Shown: positions 7,032 to 15,898 of the stretch, in pieces
Position numbering within the stretch: position 1 is the stretch's first letter
Layout: every line of letters starts with the position of its first letter
DNA from: a virus
Direction: 5' to 3' (one strand)
DNA length: 49,293 nucleotides
Virus record (IMG/VR): IMGVR_UViG_3300031976_000023
Span: 1 to 49,293 of that record
Translations under genes and position numbers: made by a program
Notes under the pieces: generated by a model
What the model saw: only the letters and a program-made list of their open reading frames with translations
Database searches by the model: none
What the model was told of the DNA's origin: nothing

Positions 7032-8936
7032 ATGAACAATTACTTACCAACAGATTACCAAGCATTTATACATACGTCACGATATGCCCGTTGGCTTGAC
7101 GATGAAGGACGCAGAGAGACATGGCCTGAGACAGTGACACGTTACATGAATAATGTAGTTCGTAAATCTACACAGATACCATACAAACAATTCAATGACA
7201 TTGAAGAGGCCATACTATCGTTAGATGTTATGCCATCTATGAGGGCAATGATGTCTGCTGGACCTGCACTAGACAGAGATAACACTGCAGGATTTAACTG
7301 TAGCTACCTACCAGTAGATGATCCTAAATCTTTTGATGAAGCTATGTACATCTTACTGTGTGGCACAGGGGTAGGTTTTAGTGTAGAGCGTCAGTCAATA
7401 CAGAAGCTACCAGAAGTACCTGAGTTGTACGACAGTGAGACTACCGTTGTAGTTAAGGACAGTAAGGAAGGTTGGGCTAAAGCATTACGTCAAGTACTTG
7501 CACTACTATGGGCAGGTGAGATACCTAAGTGGGATATAAGTCAAGTACGTCCTGCAGGTGCAAGGCTCAAGACATTTGGTGGTAGGGCTAGTGGACCTGC
7601 TCCATTGGTAGAGTTGTTTAACTTTGCAGTATCTACATTCAAAGCTGCACAAGGACGTAAGCTATCTAGTATGGAGTGTCACGATCTTATGTGCTTCATT
7701 GGTCAGATTGTAGTTGTAGGTGGCGTAAGACGTAGTGCCATGATCTCTCTGTCTAACTTGAGTGATGATCGTATGCGTCACGCTAAGTCAGGACAGTGGT
7801 GGGAGACTGCAGCACATAGGGCATTGGCTAACAACTCAGTATGTTATACAGAGAAACCTGACATGGAGACATTCATGCGTGAGTGGATCTCTCTTGTAGA
7901 AAGCAAGTCAGGTGAACGTGGCATCTTTAATCGTGTAGCATCTAAGAAACAGGCAGCAAAGAATGGTAGGCGTGATGCAGACTATGAGTTTGGTACTAAC
8001 CCATGCAGTGAGATAATACTTAGGCCATATCAATTTTGTAACCTAACAGAAGTAGTAGTACGAGCAACAGATGACCTTGACTCATTGTCAGATAAGGTAC
8101 GCATGGCTACTATCCTTGGTACAATACAGTCTAGCCTAACCAAGTTCCCTTACCTACGTAAGATATGGCAGAAGAATACAGATGAAGAACGTCTGTTGGG
8201 TGTGTCACTCACAGGGTTGATGGATAATCCATTGATGACATTAAAGAACAAAGGACTCGACAAGACACTTGAGCATCTTAAACAAGTTGCAGTTAGTACA
8301 AACCAAGAGTGGGCAGAACTACTTGGCATACCTGTCTCTACTGCTATCTCCTGTGTTAAACCGTCAGGAACCGTATCACAATTAGTAGACAGTGCATCGG
8401 GCATACATGCAAGACACAGTAAACATTACATCAGGACTGTACGTGGTGACAATAAAGATGGACTTACACAGTTTATGAAGGATCAAGGTGTACCATCAGA
8501 GCCATGTGCAATGAAGCCTGACACTACCACAGTGTTTAGCTTTCCTATTGTTGCACCTAAAAACTCTATCACACGTAATGACATGACTGCTATTCAACAG
8601 CTAGAGACATGGCTTATGTACCAGAGACATTGGTGTGAACACAAACCTAGTATTACATGCACAGTACGGGACAGTGAATGGATGGCAGTGGGTGCGTTTG
8701 TATATGAACACTTTGATGAGATGTCAGGTGTGTCATTTTTACCACACTCTGATCATAGTTATCAGCAAGCACCTTATCAAGAGGTAGACAAGGACATATA
8801 TAATGTGGTATTAAAGTCTATGCCTAAGAAGATTGATTGGGCTGGGCTGTCTGAGTACGAGAAAGACGATAACACCAATGCAATGCAGACACTAGCTTGC
8901 AGTGGTGACTCATGTGAGATAGTAGACATCTCATAG
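7032..8936 (+). CDS. nrdJ: Adenosylcobalamin-dependent (class II) ribonucleoside-triphosphate reductase
   Basis: The 634-aa enzyme reduces ribonucleotides to deoxyribonucleotides using a B12-generated thiyl radical. Key features are GFNC with C90 (one of the redox pair), NPCSEI with C325 (radical cysteine) and E327, CVKPSGTVSQLV (phosphate-binding loop), and C623/C628 in the final CSGDSCEIVDIS (electron-transfer pair). The compact length without an ATP-cone resembles the monomeric lactobacillus-type class II enzymes. Together with thyX and mazG it supplies dNTPs. B12 must come from the host. The ribosome-binding site GGAG lies at the end of the preceding small gene. Confidence 0.95.
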   Translation: MNNYLPTDYQAFIHTSRYARWLDDEGRRETWPETVTRYMNNVVRKSTQIPYKQFNDIEEAILSLDVMPSMRAMMSAGPALDRDNTAGFNCSYLPVDDPKSFDEAMYILLCGTGVGFSVERQSIQKLPEVPELYDSETTVVVKDSKEGWAKALRQVLALLWAGEIPKWDISQVRPAGARLKTFGGRASGPAPLVELFNFAVSTFKAAQGRKLSSMECHDLMCFIGQIVVVGGVRRSAMISLSNLSDDRMRHAKSGQWWETAAHRALANNSVCYTEKPDMETFMREWISLVESKSGERGIFNRVASKKQAAKNGRRDADYEFGTNPCSEIILRPYQFCNLTEVVVRATDDLDSLSDKVRMATILGTIQSSLTKFPYLRKIWQKNTDEERLLGVSLTGLMDNPLMTLKNKGLDKTLEHLKQVAVSTNQEWAELLGIPVSTAISCVKPSGTVSQLVDSASGIHARHSKHYIRTVRGDNKDGLTQFMKDQGVPSEPCAMKPDTTTVFSFPIVAPKNSITRNDMTAIQQLETWLMYQRHWCEHKPSITCTVRDSEWMAVGAFVYEHFDEMSGVSFLPHSDHSYQQAPYQEVDKDIYNVVLKSMPKKIDWAGLSEYEKDDNTNAMQTLACSGDSCEIVDIS

Positions 8937-8962
8937 ATAGTGTAGAAAAGGAGAACTATAGC

Positions 8963-9178
8963 ATGACTAAGATAACATTAGACGAAGTTGAATACGAATC
9001 AGAAAACTTTAATGACCTACAGAATAATCTGTTGTCAGAGATTAATTACAATAACAATGTTCAAACGCAATTGAACTATCAGTTGCAGAGTGTAAGAACT
9101 ACTGCAAATATTCTAGTAGGAAAACTGAAGGATGAACTAACAAACAAACCAGAAGAAACAAAACCAGAATCGGAGTAG
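8963..9178 (+). CDS. DUF6447-like small protein (71 aa)
   Basis: This 71-aa protein starts MTKITLDEVEYESENF and continues as one long helix (LLSEINYNNNVQTQLNYQLQSVRTTANILVGKLKDEL) with an acidic tail. The layout of a beta hairpin then a coiled helix matches small phage proteins grouped as DUF6447, often found near structural or metabolic modules in marine phages. The ribosome-binding site is AAGGAGAA. The function is unknown. Confidence 0.7.
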   Translation: MTKITLDEVEYESENFNDLQNNLLSEINYNNNVQTQLNYQLQSVRTTANILVGKLKDELTNKPEETKPESE

Positions 9179-9183
9179 TACAC

Positions 9184-9624
9184 ATGACTGCATACAGAAA
9201 ACCTTTTTCACGTGGCCTATATGGTAAGTATGATGGCGTAGCTAAACAGACATTGATCTCTCACCTCAAGGGTGAGGGACATGACATTGTAGATACAACG
9301 GAGTCCTACAATGCAGACGTAGTAACAAGTAAAGACGGTGTACAATATCACAATGAGGCAGAAGTAAAGACTGCATGGAGAGGCGATTGGCCTACTCATT
9401 GGGAAGAAATACGTATACCAGAACGCAAGAAACGTTTGTTGTCTAAGCACAGTGGCAATCTAAAGTTCTACATTTTTAGTGGTGACTTATCTAAGGCATG
9501 GTGTATTGATAGTACACAACTTACAGACGATAAACTCAAGGAAGCAAAGGGAAGAAACATCTACAACGGGGAACAGTTCTATCATGTACCCTACAAAGAA
9601 GCACAGTTAATTAACGTAGCATAA
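9184..9624 (+). CDS. Hypothetical protein with PD-(D/E)XK-like strand pattern (146 aa)
   Basis: This 146-aa protein is not assigned to a named family. An N-terminal helix (GVAKQTLISHLKGEGHDIVD) is followed by ADVVTSKDGVQYHNEAEVKTAW. There D (in ADVV) and E-x-K (in EAEVKTAW) have the spacing of a PD-(D/E)XK nuclease core, and a later strand LKFYIFSGD fits the fold. This would make it a restriction-endonuclease-like or resolvase-like protein. The end shows CIDSTQL and a Tyr/Pro-rich tail. The nuclease call is an inference from the residue pattern. Confidence 0.6.
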   Translation: MTAYRKPFSRGLYGKYDGVAKQTLISHLKGEGHDIVDTTESYNADVVTSKDGVQYHNEAEVKTAWRGDWPTHWEEIRIPERKKRLLSKHSGNLKFYIFSGDLSKAWCIDSTQLTDDKLKEAKGRNIYNGEQFYHVPYKEAQLINVA

Positions 9625-9636
9625 GGAGATAACCCT

Positions 9637-9879
9637 ATGATAAAGAAGAGTAGAGCCGCACGTGGTTTAGGTAAGTACGATGCACCATTACGTGTACAGT
9701 ACAGTATGGGCTTTGATGGGTTTAAATATAACCGTCAGGCTAATCCTTTTCACCAAGATACTATGCAGTATCGTGAATGGAATAGGGGCTTTAACAAAGC
9801 CTACTTTGATAACTTGAAACGGGTAAAAGAAAATGAGGCTAAAGCAAGAAGCAGAGCAATTTCTAAAGGAGAAGTATAG
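9637..9879 (+). CDS. Small basic protein, Rmf/CrpP-like pattern (80 aa)
   Basis: This 80-aa basic protein has YSMGFDGFKYN, then NPF, then REWNRGFNKAYFDNL. That order (G-x-x-G/A, NP-aromatic, W-x-x-G-F/W-x-x-A) resembles the ribosome modulation factor fold (Rmf, also seen in CrpP-like phage proteins). If correct it could act on ribosomes or another basic-protein target, but the match is short and inferred from pattern only. The ribosome-binding site is AAGGAGAT. Its end carries AAAGGAG, which serves mazG. Confidence 0.6.
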   Translation: MIKKSRAARGLGKYDAPLRVQYSMGFDGFKYNRQANPFHQDTMQYREWNRGFNKAYFDNLKRVKENEAKARSRAISKGEV

Positions 9880-9880
9880 T

Positions 9881-10210
9881 ATGTCAGACTTTAATGCATA
9901 TCAACGTAGTGCATCTAGGACTGCAATTTATCCAGACGAACACCGTATACTATATCCAGCACTAGGCTTGGCAGGTGAGGCAGGTGAGGTAGCAAACAAA
10001 GTAAAGAAACTTGTACGTGATGGCATAGAAAACAGGCCAGAAGATTGGCGAGAACAAATAGCCAGTGAGATAGGTGATGTACTATGGTACTGTGCCGCAC
10101 TTGCTACTGATCTTAATCTTACATTAGGTATGATAGCTGCACAGAATGAGGTAAAACTGTCAGCAAGAAAAGATGCAGGTACAATAGGCGGTGATGGAGA
10201 CAAACGATAA
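9881..10210 (+). CDS. mazG: MazG-like nucleotide pyrophosphohydrolase
   Basis: The start at 9881 follows AAAGGAG (9865-9871) with good spacing, giving 109 aa; the longer frame from 9833 would overlap the previous gene by 47 nt and lacks support. The protein has GLAGEAGEVANKVKKLVRDG and SEIGDVLWYCAALA, the metal-binding ExxE and ExxD helices of the MazG superfamily. These enzymes hydrolyse nucleoside triphosphates to monophosphates; in phages they are proposed to clear non-standard nucleotides or lower ppGpp. It is the last gene of the plus-strand module, followed directly by a terminator. Confidence 0.9.
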   Translation: MSDFNAYQRSASRTAIYPDEHRILYPALGLAGEAGEVANKVKKLVRDGIENRPEDWREQIASEIGDVLWYCAALATDLNLTLGMIAAQNEVKLSARKDAGTIGGDGDKR

Positions 10211-10222
10211 ACAAAAAAAATA

Positions 10223-10244
10223 GGGGGCTTAACTGCCCCCTTTT
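10223..10244. terminator. Bidirectional intrinsic terminator between converging modules
   Basis: GGGGGC (10223-10228), a 6-nt loop, GCCCCC (10235-10240), then TTTT. A run of eight A before the stem supplies the U-tract for the opposite strand. It lies between the ends of mazG (plus) and the 1276-aa late gene (minus), so it can stop transcription from both sides. Confidence 0.85.
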
Positions 10245-10248
10245 GTTA

Positions 10249-13200
10249 TTATCTGTTATATGCTTTTCTTAATTGTTCTGCTATTATAACTAACTCTTGT
10301 AAGTCTCTAGCATTTGTAGCGTCAGGTGAACGTGTAATATTTTTACCATCTTCTTTTCGTTTAATTTTCATAAACTCTATTGTTGCTTCTGATCTAAGGT
10401 CTGGGGGTATTCTTCGATACTTTAACATAGCTCTTACGTAAGGACTTGCACCTGCTAAACCCCCCGGTTTTGCTATGTTAGTTTTTAATTTACTAAACTG
10501 AGACTTTGTTAATGCCCTTAACTTTTTAGCAACATAAGCATCCTCTCCTGTTGTAAATAGGCCGCTAAATTTTTTCTTTATCTCACTATCTTCATCAAAA
10601 TTTTTGTACTCCTTACGTAACTGTTCTTCTCTACTTCTAAGTGCGTTGACTACTAAAGGCATCATGTCTGTTAAATAAACATTTTCTGCATTTCTTATAG
10701 AGCTTACTCTTGAAGTACTTCCTAGTTTCCAATCTTTAAACCCTAGATTTTCTAAGTACTCACCATCAGCTTTGTCTTTACTAGTAATGTTTAAACCTAA
10801 AAGTACTTTTGCTAGAGGTTTAACTCTTTCTTTTGTACCACCAAACATACTAACTCTATCAGGTAACTTTGCCTCTTCTTCTGGTGATGTAATGTACTTA
10901 GCAAGTGGTTTTTTAGTAGCTGACATAAAGGCAGATCCAAAAGATAACACAGGATCTTTACTAGCATCTTTAAAGGCAAGTCCACGTGTGCCATCCAAAG
11001 ATATTCCTGCTCTTTGTGCCTCTATTAATTGATTGTAAGGTGTACCCCAAGTAGAAAGATAGTTTCCTACTGCACCACCAGCCGCCTTACCTAAAGATTC
11101 ACCTGTAGTTAAATCAGTTTCACCTTGTATTAATGCAGCTACTTCTTCTATGATAGCATTAGAAGAACCTGTTCTTATATTTGTACCTATAAAAGTTTCA
11201 CTAGCTTCTTTAGAATCATACCACAAACCAAACGTACCTTCTGCAAGTCGTTTAATTGCTTCACCTATCCACAAAAACTGTCTTAATGGAAACTGTGGTG
11301 TAGTATCAAGATCACCATCGGCAGCATTAATATTTTTGTAATCTACTGGTGCATCACCACTTGTTCTGTACATAATAGCAGCACCTATTGCCGCAAAACC
11401 TATCAGGTTACGAGAAATTCTTTGTCTATCTTTAGCTGTTAATGGTGAGCTAGTATCTTTTTCTTTTTGAACAAAGTATTGTTTTTTACCATTTTCTATT
11501 CTGGTTCTAAATGCTTCTGGTGGTAAAGTACCTTCTTTCTTTAAACTTTCCCATTGTTTTTTAGGTATTTTTTGTTCAAGCTCTATACGTACAAGTGCGC
11601 TAACTTTTTTTGCTAATGGAATAGATGCACCACCAGCAGCCTGTCCCATTAATTCCATACTGTTAAACATAAATCTTGGAAAGGGTATAGCAACAGTAAG
11701 ACCGTTACGTGTAATAAAATTACTTACATCACGAAATACCTTTACCTCTGGTTGTTTTGCGTAGGTTACATCTAATGCTCTTCTAGTTGAATCATCTACT
11801 AGATCTAAGAAAGAACGACCTCCTTCTGGTTTTAATCCACCTGCATCATTTAATAGATCACGTAGTTTACCATCTTGTAGTGTATCAATTAAATCAATTC
11901 CATACTCACGCCTAGTAAGTCTTTGAAGCTCTCCAAAAAATTGCCCTCTACGAATAAGATATTCTTGCCAACGGTTAGGTGTATTTAAAATATCTGAAGT
12001 ATCTTCCAACGCAGATAATATTTTATCAGATATACCACCGCTTCCTCTACCCGTAGATTTTTGTATCTCATTTAAATTATTGTACATAAGATCAAATTGT
12101 TTTGCAAGTTGAGGTTGACCTAATATTAAATCTGTATATCCTTTAGCTGTATCAGGATCAGCAAACATATATTTTAAGTGACGAAAACTATCCTTCCAAC
12201 TATCTGATGCAGCTATAGGTGAGTATCCTTTTATACCTTTTCCTGCTTCAATTCCTTTTATTGTTATAGGACTCAGTGACTTTACAGCTTGACCGTAATT
12301 ACCTTGAGTAGTTTGAAAAAGAGCCTCATCCATAACATTGCCCAACCCTTCCATTGGCGCACGTATATATGCAGACGTAAGGTTACGGGATGCAGTAGCT
12401 AATTGAGATACTAATAAACCCCGTCTAACACCTTCTATTCTCATTCCAATATTACGAATCCTATTTTGTGCTTCTAGCAGTGCTTTTTGTTGACCATCTC
12501 TTTTTTCTGATGCAGGTCTTGATCTACTAATAGTAGAAAGTTTTTGTAGTATTTTTCCTGCTTCACTACCTGATCCAACTACCGTTAAAACATAATCTTC
12601 AAAAGATAATCCATATTTATTTAACATATCTACTAACTCTTCTCCTGCCATCATGTCTTTTGAAACAGTTAGTCTATATAAATTATCTATAACAGTTCTT
12701 TTATTATTAAATGCAGTAGGATATTTTTCTTTTAACTTAGTTGCTACAGCTATAATACCTTCAAACTTACTAGAGTCTAAAAGAGGCTTCATTATAGTAT
12801 CACTACCAGTAGCTAAGTGTGCAAATTCACTAGACATCACTTCAGTTTCTTCAAGTCTTTTTAAAAAGTTTCCGACAGTGCCTTTCTGTAATGTATAAGT
12901 TTCTTCTGCTAATACATCTCCTACCTCACGGGCAGCATCATCATCTAATATTTTTTTACCATCTTTGTCTAGCTTATGTATAACAAAACGTTTATCTTTT
13001 GCTCGTCCTACATTTATTTTTTCTTCAAACTGATCTATCATATCCTCTGTAATTACTTTACCTGCTTTAGAATTTGCTACAGATGCAGCTAACATCCTTG
13101 CAGTTTCAAGTGCTTCTCTTGTAGCTATCTCAGCACCAGCATAATTTTTTCTTCTTGCATCAATGGCATCTATCTTTTCCATTGTTTTTATATTTTTAGC

Positions 13201-14079
13201 TGCAGCCTTATATGCCTTTTCTGCTGAACCAGTTATTCTTCCTATTGCTCCCACAAAAGGAAGTTGCTCTGCAAATTCTAATGCACCACCAATAACATCA
13301 GCAATACTTTCAGCTAATAGTTCAGGTGTTTGATCTACTCTACTTCTTCCAGCTACTGCTTTGTTAAGTAAGTTATATGCTTTAGGATCATCTTTTTGTA
13401 ACTCAGTTACTTTATCTTCTATTAAATCTACTGTATTAGCAACGCCAATACTTATTGCATCAGATGCAACCATAAGAGAATTATAACCCCAAACAGGTGC
13501 TATCTCTAACATCTTTGCTAGTATTGGTGCAGGTCTTTCAAATTTATTAGTAGGTGATCTAAAATCTTTTATTAATGTAGGTGAAACTATTTCCTCTATG
13601 TACTTATCTACATCTTCATAACCTGCATCTTTTGCATCTTGTATTAATTTATTTTCTCTAGCCTCACCTACTTTAGCTGTTTCACGGAGTTCTGCCCTGC
13701 GCTCTCCTTCATTATCACCTTTAAAGAATCCCGGCATTTGAGAAAATGGATCAAAAAAACCTCTAAGGTTTGAACTGGCTATAGGTTGATCTTCTACTGG
13801 ACCTGTTAAATTTTTAAATGCCTGTTGTAATCTGTTAGATATACCACTAGAATCAGTGCTTTCTTTTTCTGTATCTATTGTTATGCTACTACTTGAAACA
13901 GGATTGCTTACACTAGTGTCTGGTATAGGTGGTATTAAAAGTACATTACTTGCATCTTCTTCTATGCGACGAAGATTACTTTCTGTGCTTGTATTGTCTG
14001 TTTGTAGTTCTTCTTTTTCTTTTTTTAAAGTACTACTTTTTCCAAGCAACAAATTTTCAATGTCTTTTAAATTACTCAT
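10249..14079 (-). CDS. Very large internal virion / DNA-ejection-type protein (1276 aa)
   Basis: This is the last gene of the late minus-strand operon. The first ~100 residues are Ser/Thr/Glu-rich and low in complexity. The rest is mainly helical, with a hydrophobic, Gly/Ala-rich middle. Around residues 795-810 it has VAIPFPRFMFNSMELM, and around 893-915 a membrane-like stretch (NLIGFAAIGAAIMY). Its size, position after the other internal proteins, and amphipathic composition fit the T7 gp16-like internal core proteins that are ejected and help form the channel for DNA. I see no transglycosylase motif. Homology is inferred from position and composition. Confidence 0.75.
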   Translation of the reverse strand: MSNLKDIENLLLGKSSTLKKEKEELQTDNTSTESNLRRIEEDASNVLLIPPIPDTSVSNPVSSSSITIDTEKESTDSSGISNRLQQAFKNLTGPVEDQPIASSNLRGFFDPFSQMPGFFKGDNEGERRAELRETAKVGEARENKLIQDAKDAGYEDVDKYIEEIVSPTLIKDFRSPTNKFERPAPILAKMLEIAPVWGYNSLMVASDAISIGVANTVDLIEDKVTELQKDDPKAYNLLNKAVAGRSRVDQTPELLAESIADVIGGALEFAEQLPFVGAIGRITGSAEKAYKAAAKNIKTMEKIDAIDARRKNYAGAEIATREALETARMLAASVANSKAGKVITEDMIDQFEEKINVGRAKDKRFVIHKLDKDGKKILDDDAAREVGDVLAEETYTLQKGTVGNFLKRLEETEVMSSEFAHLATGSDTIMKPLLDSSKFEGIIAVATKLKEKYPTAFNNKRTVIDNLYRLTVSKDMMAGEELVDMLNKYGLSFEDYVLTVVGSGSEAGKILQKLSTISRSRPASEKRDGQQKALLEAQNRIRNIGMRIEGVRRGLLVSQLATASRNLTSAYIRAPMEGLGNVMDEALFQTTQGNYGQAVKSLSPITIKGIEAGKGIKGYSPIAASDSWKDSFRHLKYMFADPDTAKGYTDLILGQPQLAKQFDLMYNNLNEIQKSTGRGSGGISDKILSALEDTSDILNTPNRWQEYLIRRGQFFGELQRLTRREYGIDLIDTLQDGKLRDLLNDAGGLKPEGGRSFLDLVDDSTRRALDVTYAKQPEVKVFRDVSNFITRNGLTVAIPFPRFMFNSMELMGQAAGGASIPLAKKVSALVRIELEQKIPKKQWESLKKEGTLPPEAFRTRIENGKKQYFVQKEKDTSSPLTAKDRQRISRNLIGFAAIGAAIMYRTSGDAPVDYKNINAADGDLDTTPQFPLRQFLWIGEAIKRLAEGTFGLWYDSKEASETFIGTNIRTGSSNAIIEEVAALIQGETDLTTGESLGKAAGGAVGNYLSTWGTPYNQLIEAQRAGISLDGTRGLAFKDASKDPVLSFGSAFMSATKKPLAKYITSPEEEAKLPDRVSMFGGTKERVKPLAKVLLGLNITSKDKADGEYLENLGFKDWKLGSTSRVSSIRNAENVYLTDMMPLVVNALRSREEQLRKEYKNFDEDSEIKKKFSGLFTTGEDAYVAKKLRALTKSQFSKLKTNIAKPGGLAGASPYVRAMLKYRRIPPDLRSEATIEFMKIKRKEDGKNITRSPDATNARDLQELVIIAEQLRKAYNR

Positions 14080-14088
14080 ATAATTAAC

Positions 14089-15171
14089 CTATGTTACCGG
14101 AACTGTACCTAAAGGTACATATTCATTTCCCGGTACGCCAACCCACATTACTTGAATAATATTATTATCTTTTCTATAAGTAATAATATCTCCTACGTTT
14201 CTTGTTTCTTCTGCTTTTTTAATTTCTTCAAAAGAAGAATACTGATTAGTATAATTAAAACCTTGCGTTCTCATTATACCAGCAGCATAAGATTGTAAAT
14301 TTCCTATTGTGTCACTTTCTAATGACGCAATTTCATCATCCATAAATTTATCACCTAAGGATTTAGTACCTTTTCTTAAAGAGTTTACAGCTTTTAAATC
14401 TGCAACATTTATACCAAGTTTATCTCCTTTCATGCCCCTGTTAAATCCAGTTTGTAAATCTATTCCTGCTTCGTATACACCTAAATGTCTATTTCTATGA
14501 GATGCTATATGCCTAGATACAGTGCTTTCACTAAATGATCTACTATCACCACCACTAGTATCTTCAGCTTGTGCAATAAGATTAATGTCTTGCATAAACA
14601 GCATTTTTTTAGCTTCTATTTTGTCATATTTTTCCTGACCTTTTTCTGTAGTTAAATCTAAATCTATCTGTTGATTACTTAATTTCATTATTGCTTCATT
14701 GTGATTACTTACTTTAGAATTTACTCCACCATACATAGCACTTATTGCATCAGAGTCAATTACAAGGCTAGGTTGTTTAGATATTTCTGAAATTTCTCCA
14801 GCGGTTATTGGAACTGTACCTTTAGTTTGTAATGTATAAAAACCTGCTGTATCAACGCCATTTTCTCTACCAAACTGTATATTAGTAATAACATCTTCTA
14901 TTGCACCTTTTCCACCTTTAGCTAGTTCTTTTGCTACAGGTAATTCCATACCCATAGCAACTAACTGACTAATATATTCTTCAGCCTGTTCAGTTTTTAT
15001 ATCTTGTCTTACTTTTTTATTTAAGTCATATTGCCTAGCTTCTGTAGCAATTTGCCATTGACGTTGCTCTGCTGTTGTCTTGTCTTTTCTTGCTTGTTCT
15101 CTATTTTCTTGTAGTACTCTGCTACCACCTCTAGCCATACCACCTAAAAAAGAAGTTATATTAATAGCCAT
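14089..15171 (-). CDS. Internal virion protein-like structural protein (360 aa)
   Basis: This 360-aa protein starts MAINITSFLGGMARGG and then has a long charged helix (residues ~20-75, rich in Gln, Glu, Lys, Arg). The C-terminal half is mixed, with YRKDNNIIQVMWVGVPG as a beta segment. Genes of this size next to the giant internal protein in marine T7-like phages encode structural or internal proteins. The start overlaps the previous stop as TAATG (15169-15173). The exact family is unknown. Confidence 0.65.
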   Translation of the reverse strand: MAINITSFLGGMARGGSRVLQENREQARKDKTTAEQRQWQIATEARQYDLNKKVRQDIKTEQAEEYISQLVAMGMELPVAKELAKGGKGAIEDVITNIQFGRENGVDTAGFYTLQTKGTVPITAGEISEISKQPSLVIDSDAISAMYGGVNSKVSNHNEAIMKLSNQQIDLDLTTEKGQEKYDKIEAKKMLFMQDINLIAQAEDTSGGDSRSFSESTVSRHIASHRNRHLGVYEAGIDLQTGFNRGMKGDKLGINVADLKAVNSLRKGTKSLGDKFMDDEIASLESDTIGNLQSYAAGIMRTQGFNYTNQYSSFEEIKKAEETRNVGDIITYRKDNNIIQVMWVGVPGNEYVPLGTVPVT

Positions 15172-15680
15172 TATATTCTCCTTGACATAATGCCACCTTC
15201 TTGTGGACTTTCTTCAGGCATAGTTTCAGGTTCAACCATAGGCATTTCTTCTGTAGTTTCTTTTGGCATTTTATCTTTTATTCTTTTTGCAGCTAATTCA
15301 ATTTTACTTTCAGGTATTTTGTCTTGATCAATTTGTTTTTCAATTCCCATATTATATTCTATACTTGAACTTTCTGCTACATATGCTATAAGTTCCATAA
15401 TTACAGGAAGTAACTGAATAGATACATCAATTGTATGTTTACCTTCCATTGCCCCACTTTGAACAATTACTTCAGCTAAAGATGTTACAGGAGTACCCAT
15501 CTCAAGAGTGTCTAATAAAGATTCATTAATTTCTGGATCGGTAATTTTTGTTGCATAAAATTCAAATGCATCCTCAACAGTAGTATACTGTGCAGGTTGC
15601 TGCCAAGGTCTAGCACCTACTTCTGCAGTTAAAGACTGCCCCGGTATTGGTGCATCAAAAAGTTTATTATCTTCAGCCAT
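15171..15680 (-). CDS. Hypothetical structural-region protein (169 aa)
   Basis: This 169-aa protein is acidic, with a helical middle (HTIDVSIQLLPVIMELIAYVAE) and a Pro/Glu/Met-rich tail (EEMPMVEPETMPEE). It overlaps the upstream gene by 8 nt and the downstream gene by TAATG, so all three are probably translated as a coupled set in the internal virion protein region. It could be a small internal protein or a chaperone for one. Confidence 0.6.
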   Translation of the reverse strand: MAEDNKLFDAPIPGQSLTAEVGARPWQQPAQYTTVEDAFEFYATKITDPEINESLLDTLEMGTPVTSLAEVIVQSGAMEGKHTIDVSIQLLPVIMELIAYVAESSSIEYNMGIEKQIDQDKIPESKIELAAKRIKDKMPKETTEEMPMVEPETMPEESPQEGGIMSRRI

Positions 15681-15882
15681 TGTTTAAACCTGCCCTTAAT
15701 TTTTGTAACTGTTTAAATTGATCTAACAGATAGTCTGGTTTAGTGTCACTAGTTTTATTTTGTACTGGTCTATTTCTATTCATTAAACCACCCGACATAG
15801 ATTCTTCTATTTCAGGTGTGTCTGTCATACTTTTATTTAAATAATTTTTATACGCTGTTAACGCTTGTCCATTTAACGCCAT
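15673..15882 (-). CDS. Small hypothetical protein in virion gene cluster (69 aa)
   Basis: This 69-aa protein starts MALNGQALTAYKNYLNKSM. The middle has ESMSGGLMNRNRP, a short Met/Gly-Gly pattern like that in several other proteins of this phage, and the C terminus forms an amphipathic helix (LLDQFKQLQKLRAGL). It overlaps the next gene by 8 nt. The function is unknown; it is probably virion-associated by position. Confidence 0.6.
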   Translation of the reverse strand: MALNGQALTAYKNYLNKSMTDTPEIEESMSGGLMNRNRPVQNKTSDTKPDYLLDQFKQLQKLRAGLNNG

Positions 15883-15898
15883 ATTGTTTTCCTATATA

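Noticed and set aside
9833-9880. Longer N terminus for MazG
   Set aside because: It overlaps the preceding gene, and the ATG at 9881 has a strong ribosome-binding site and begins the conserved domain.
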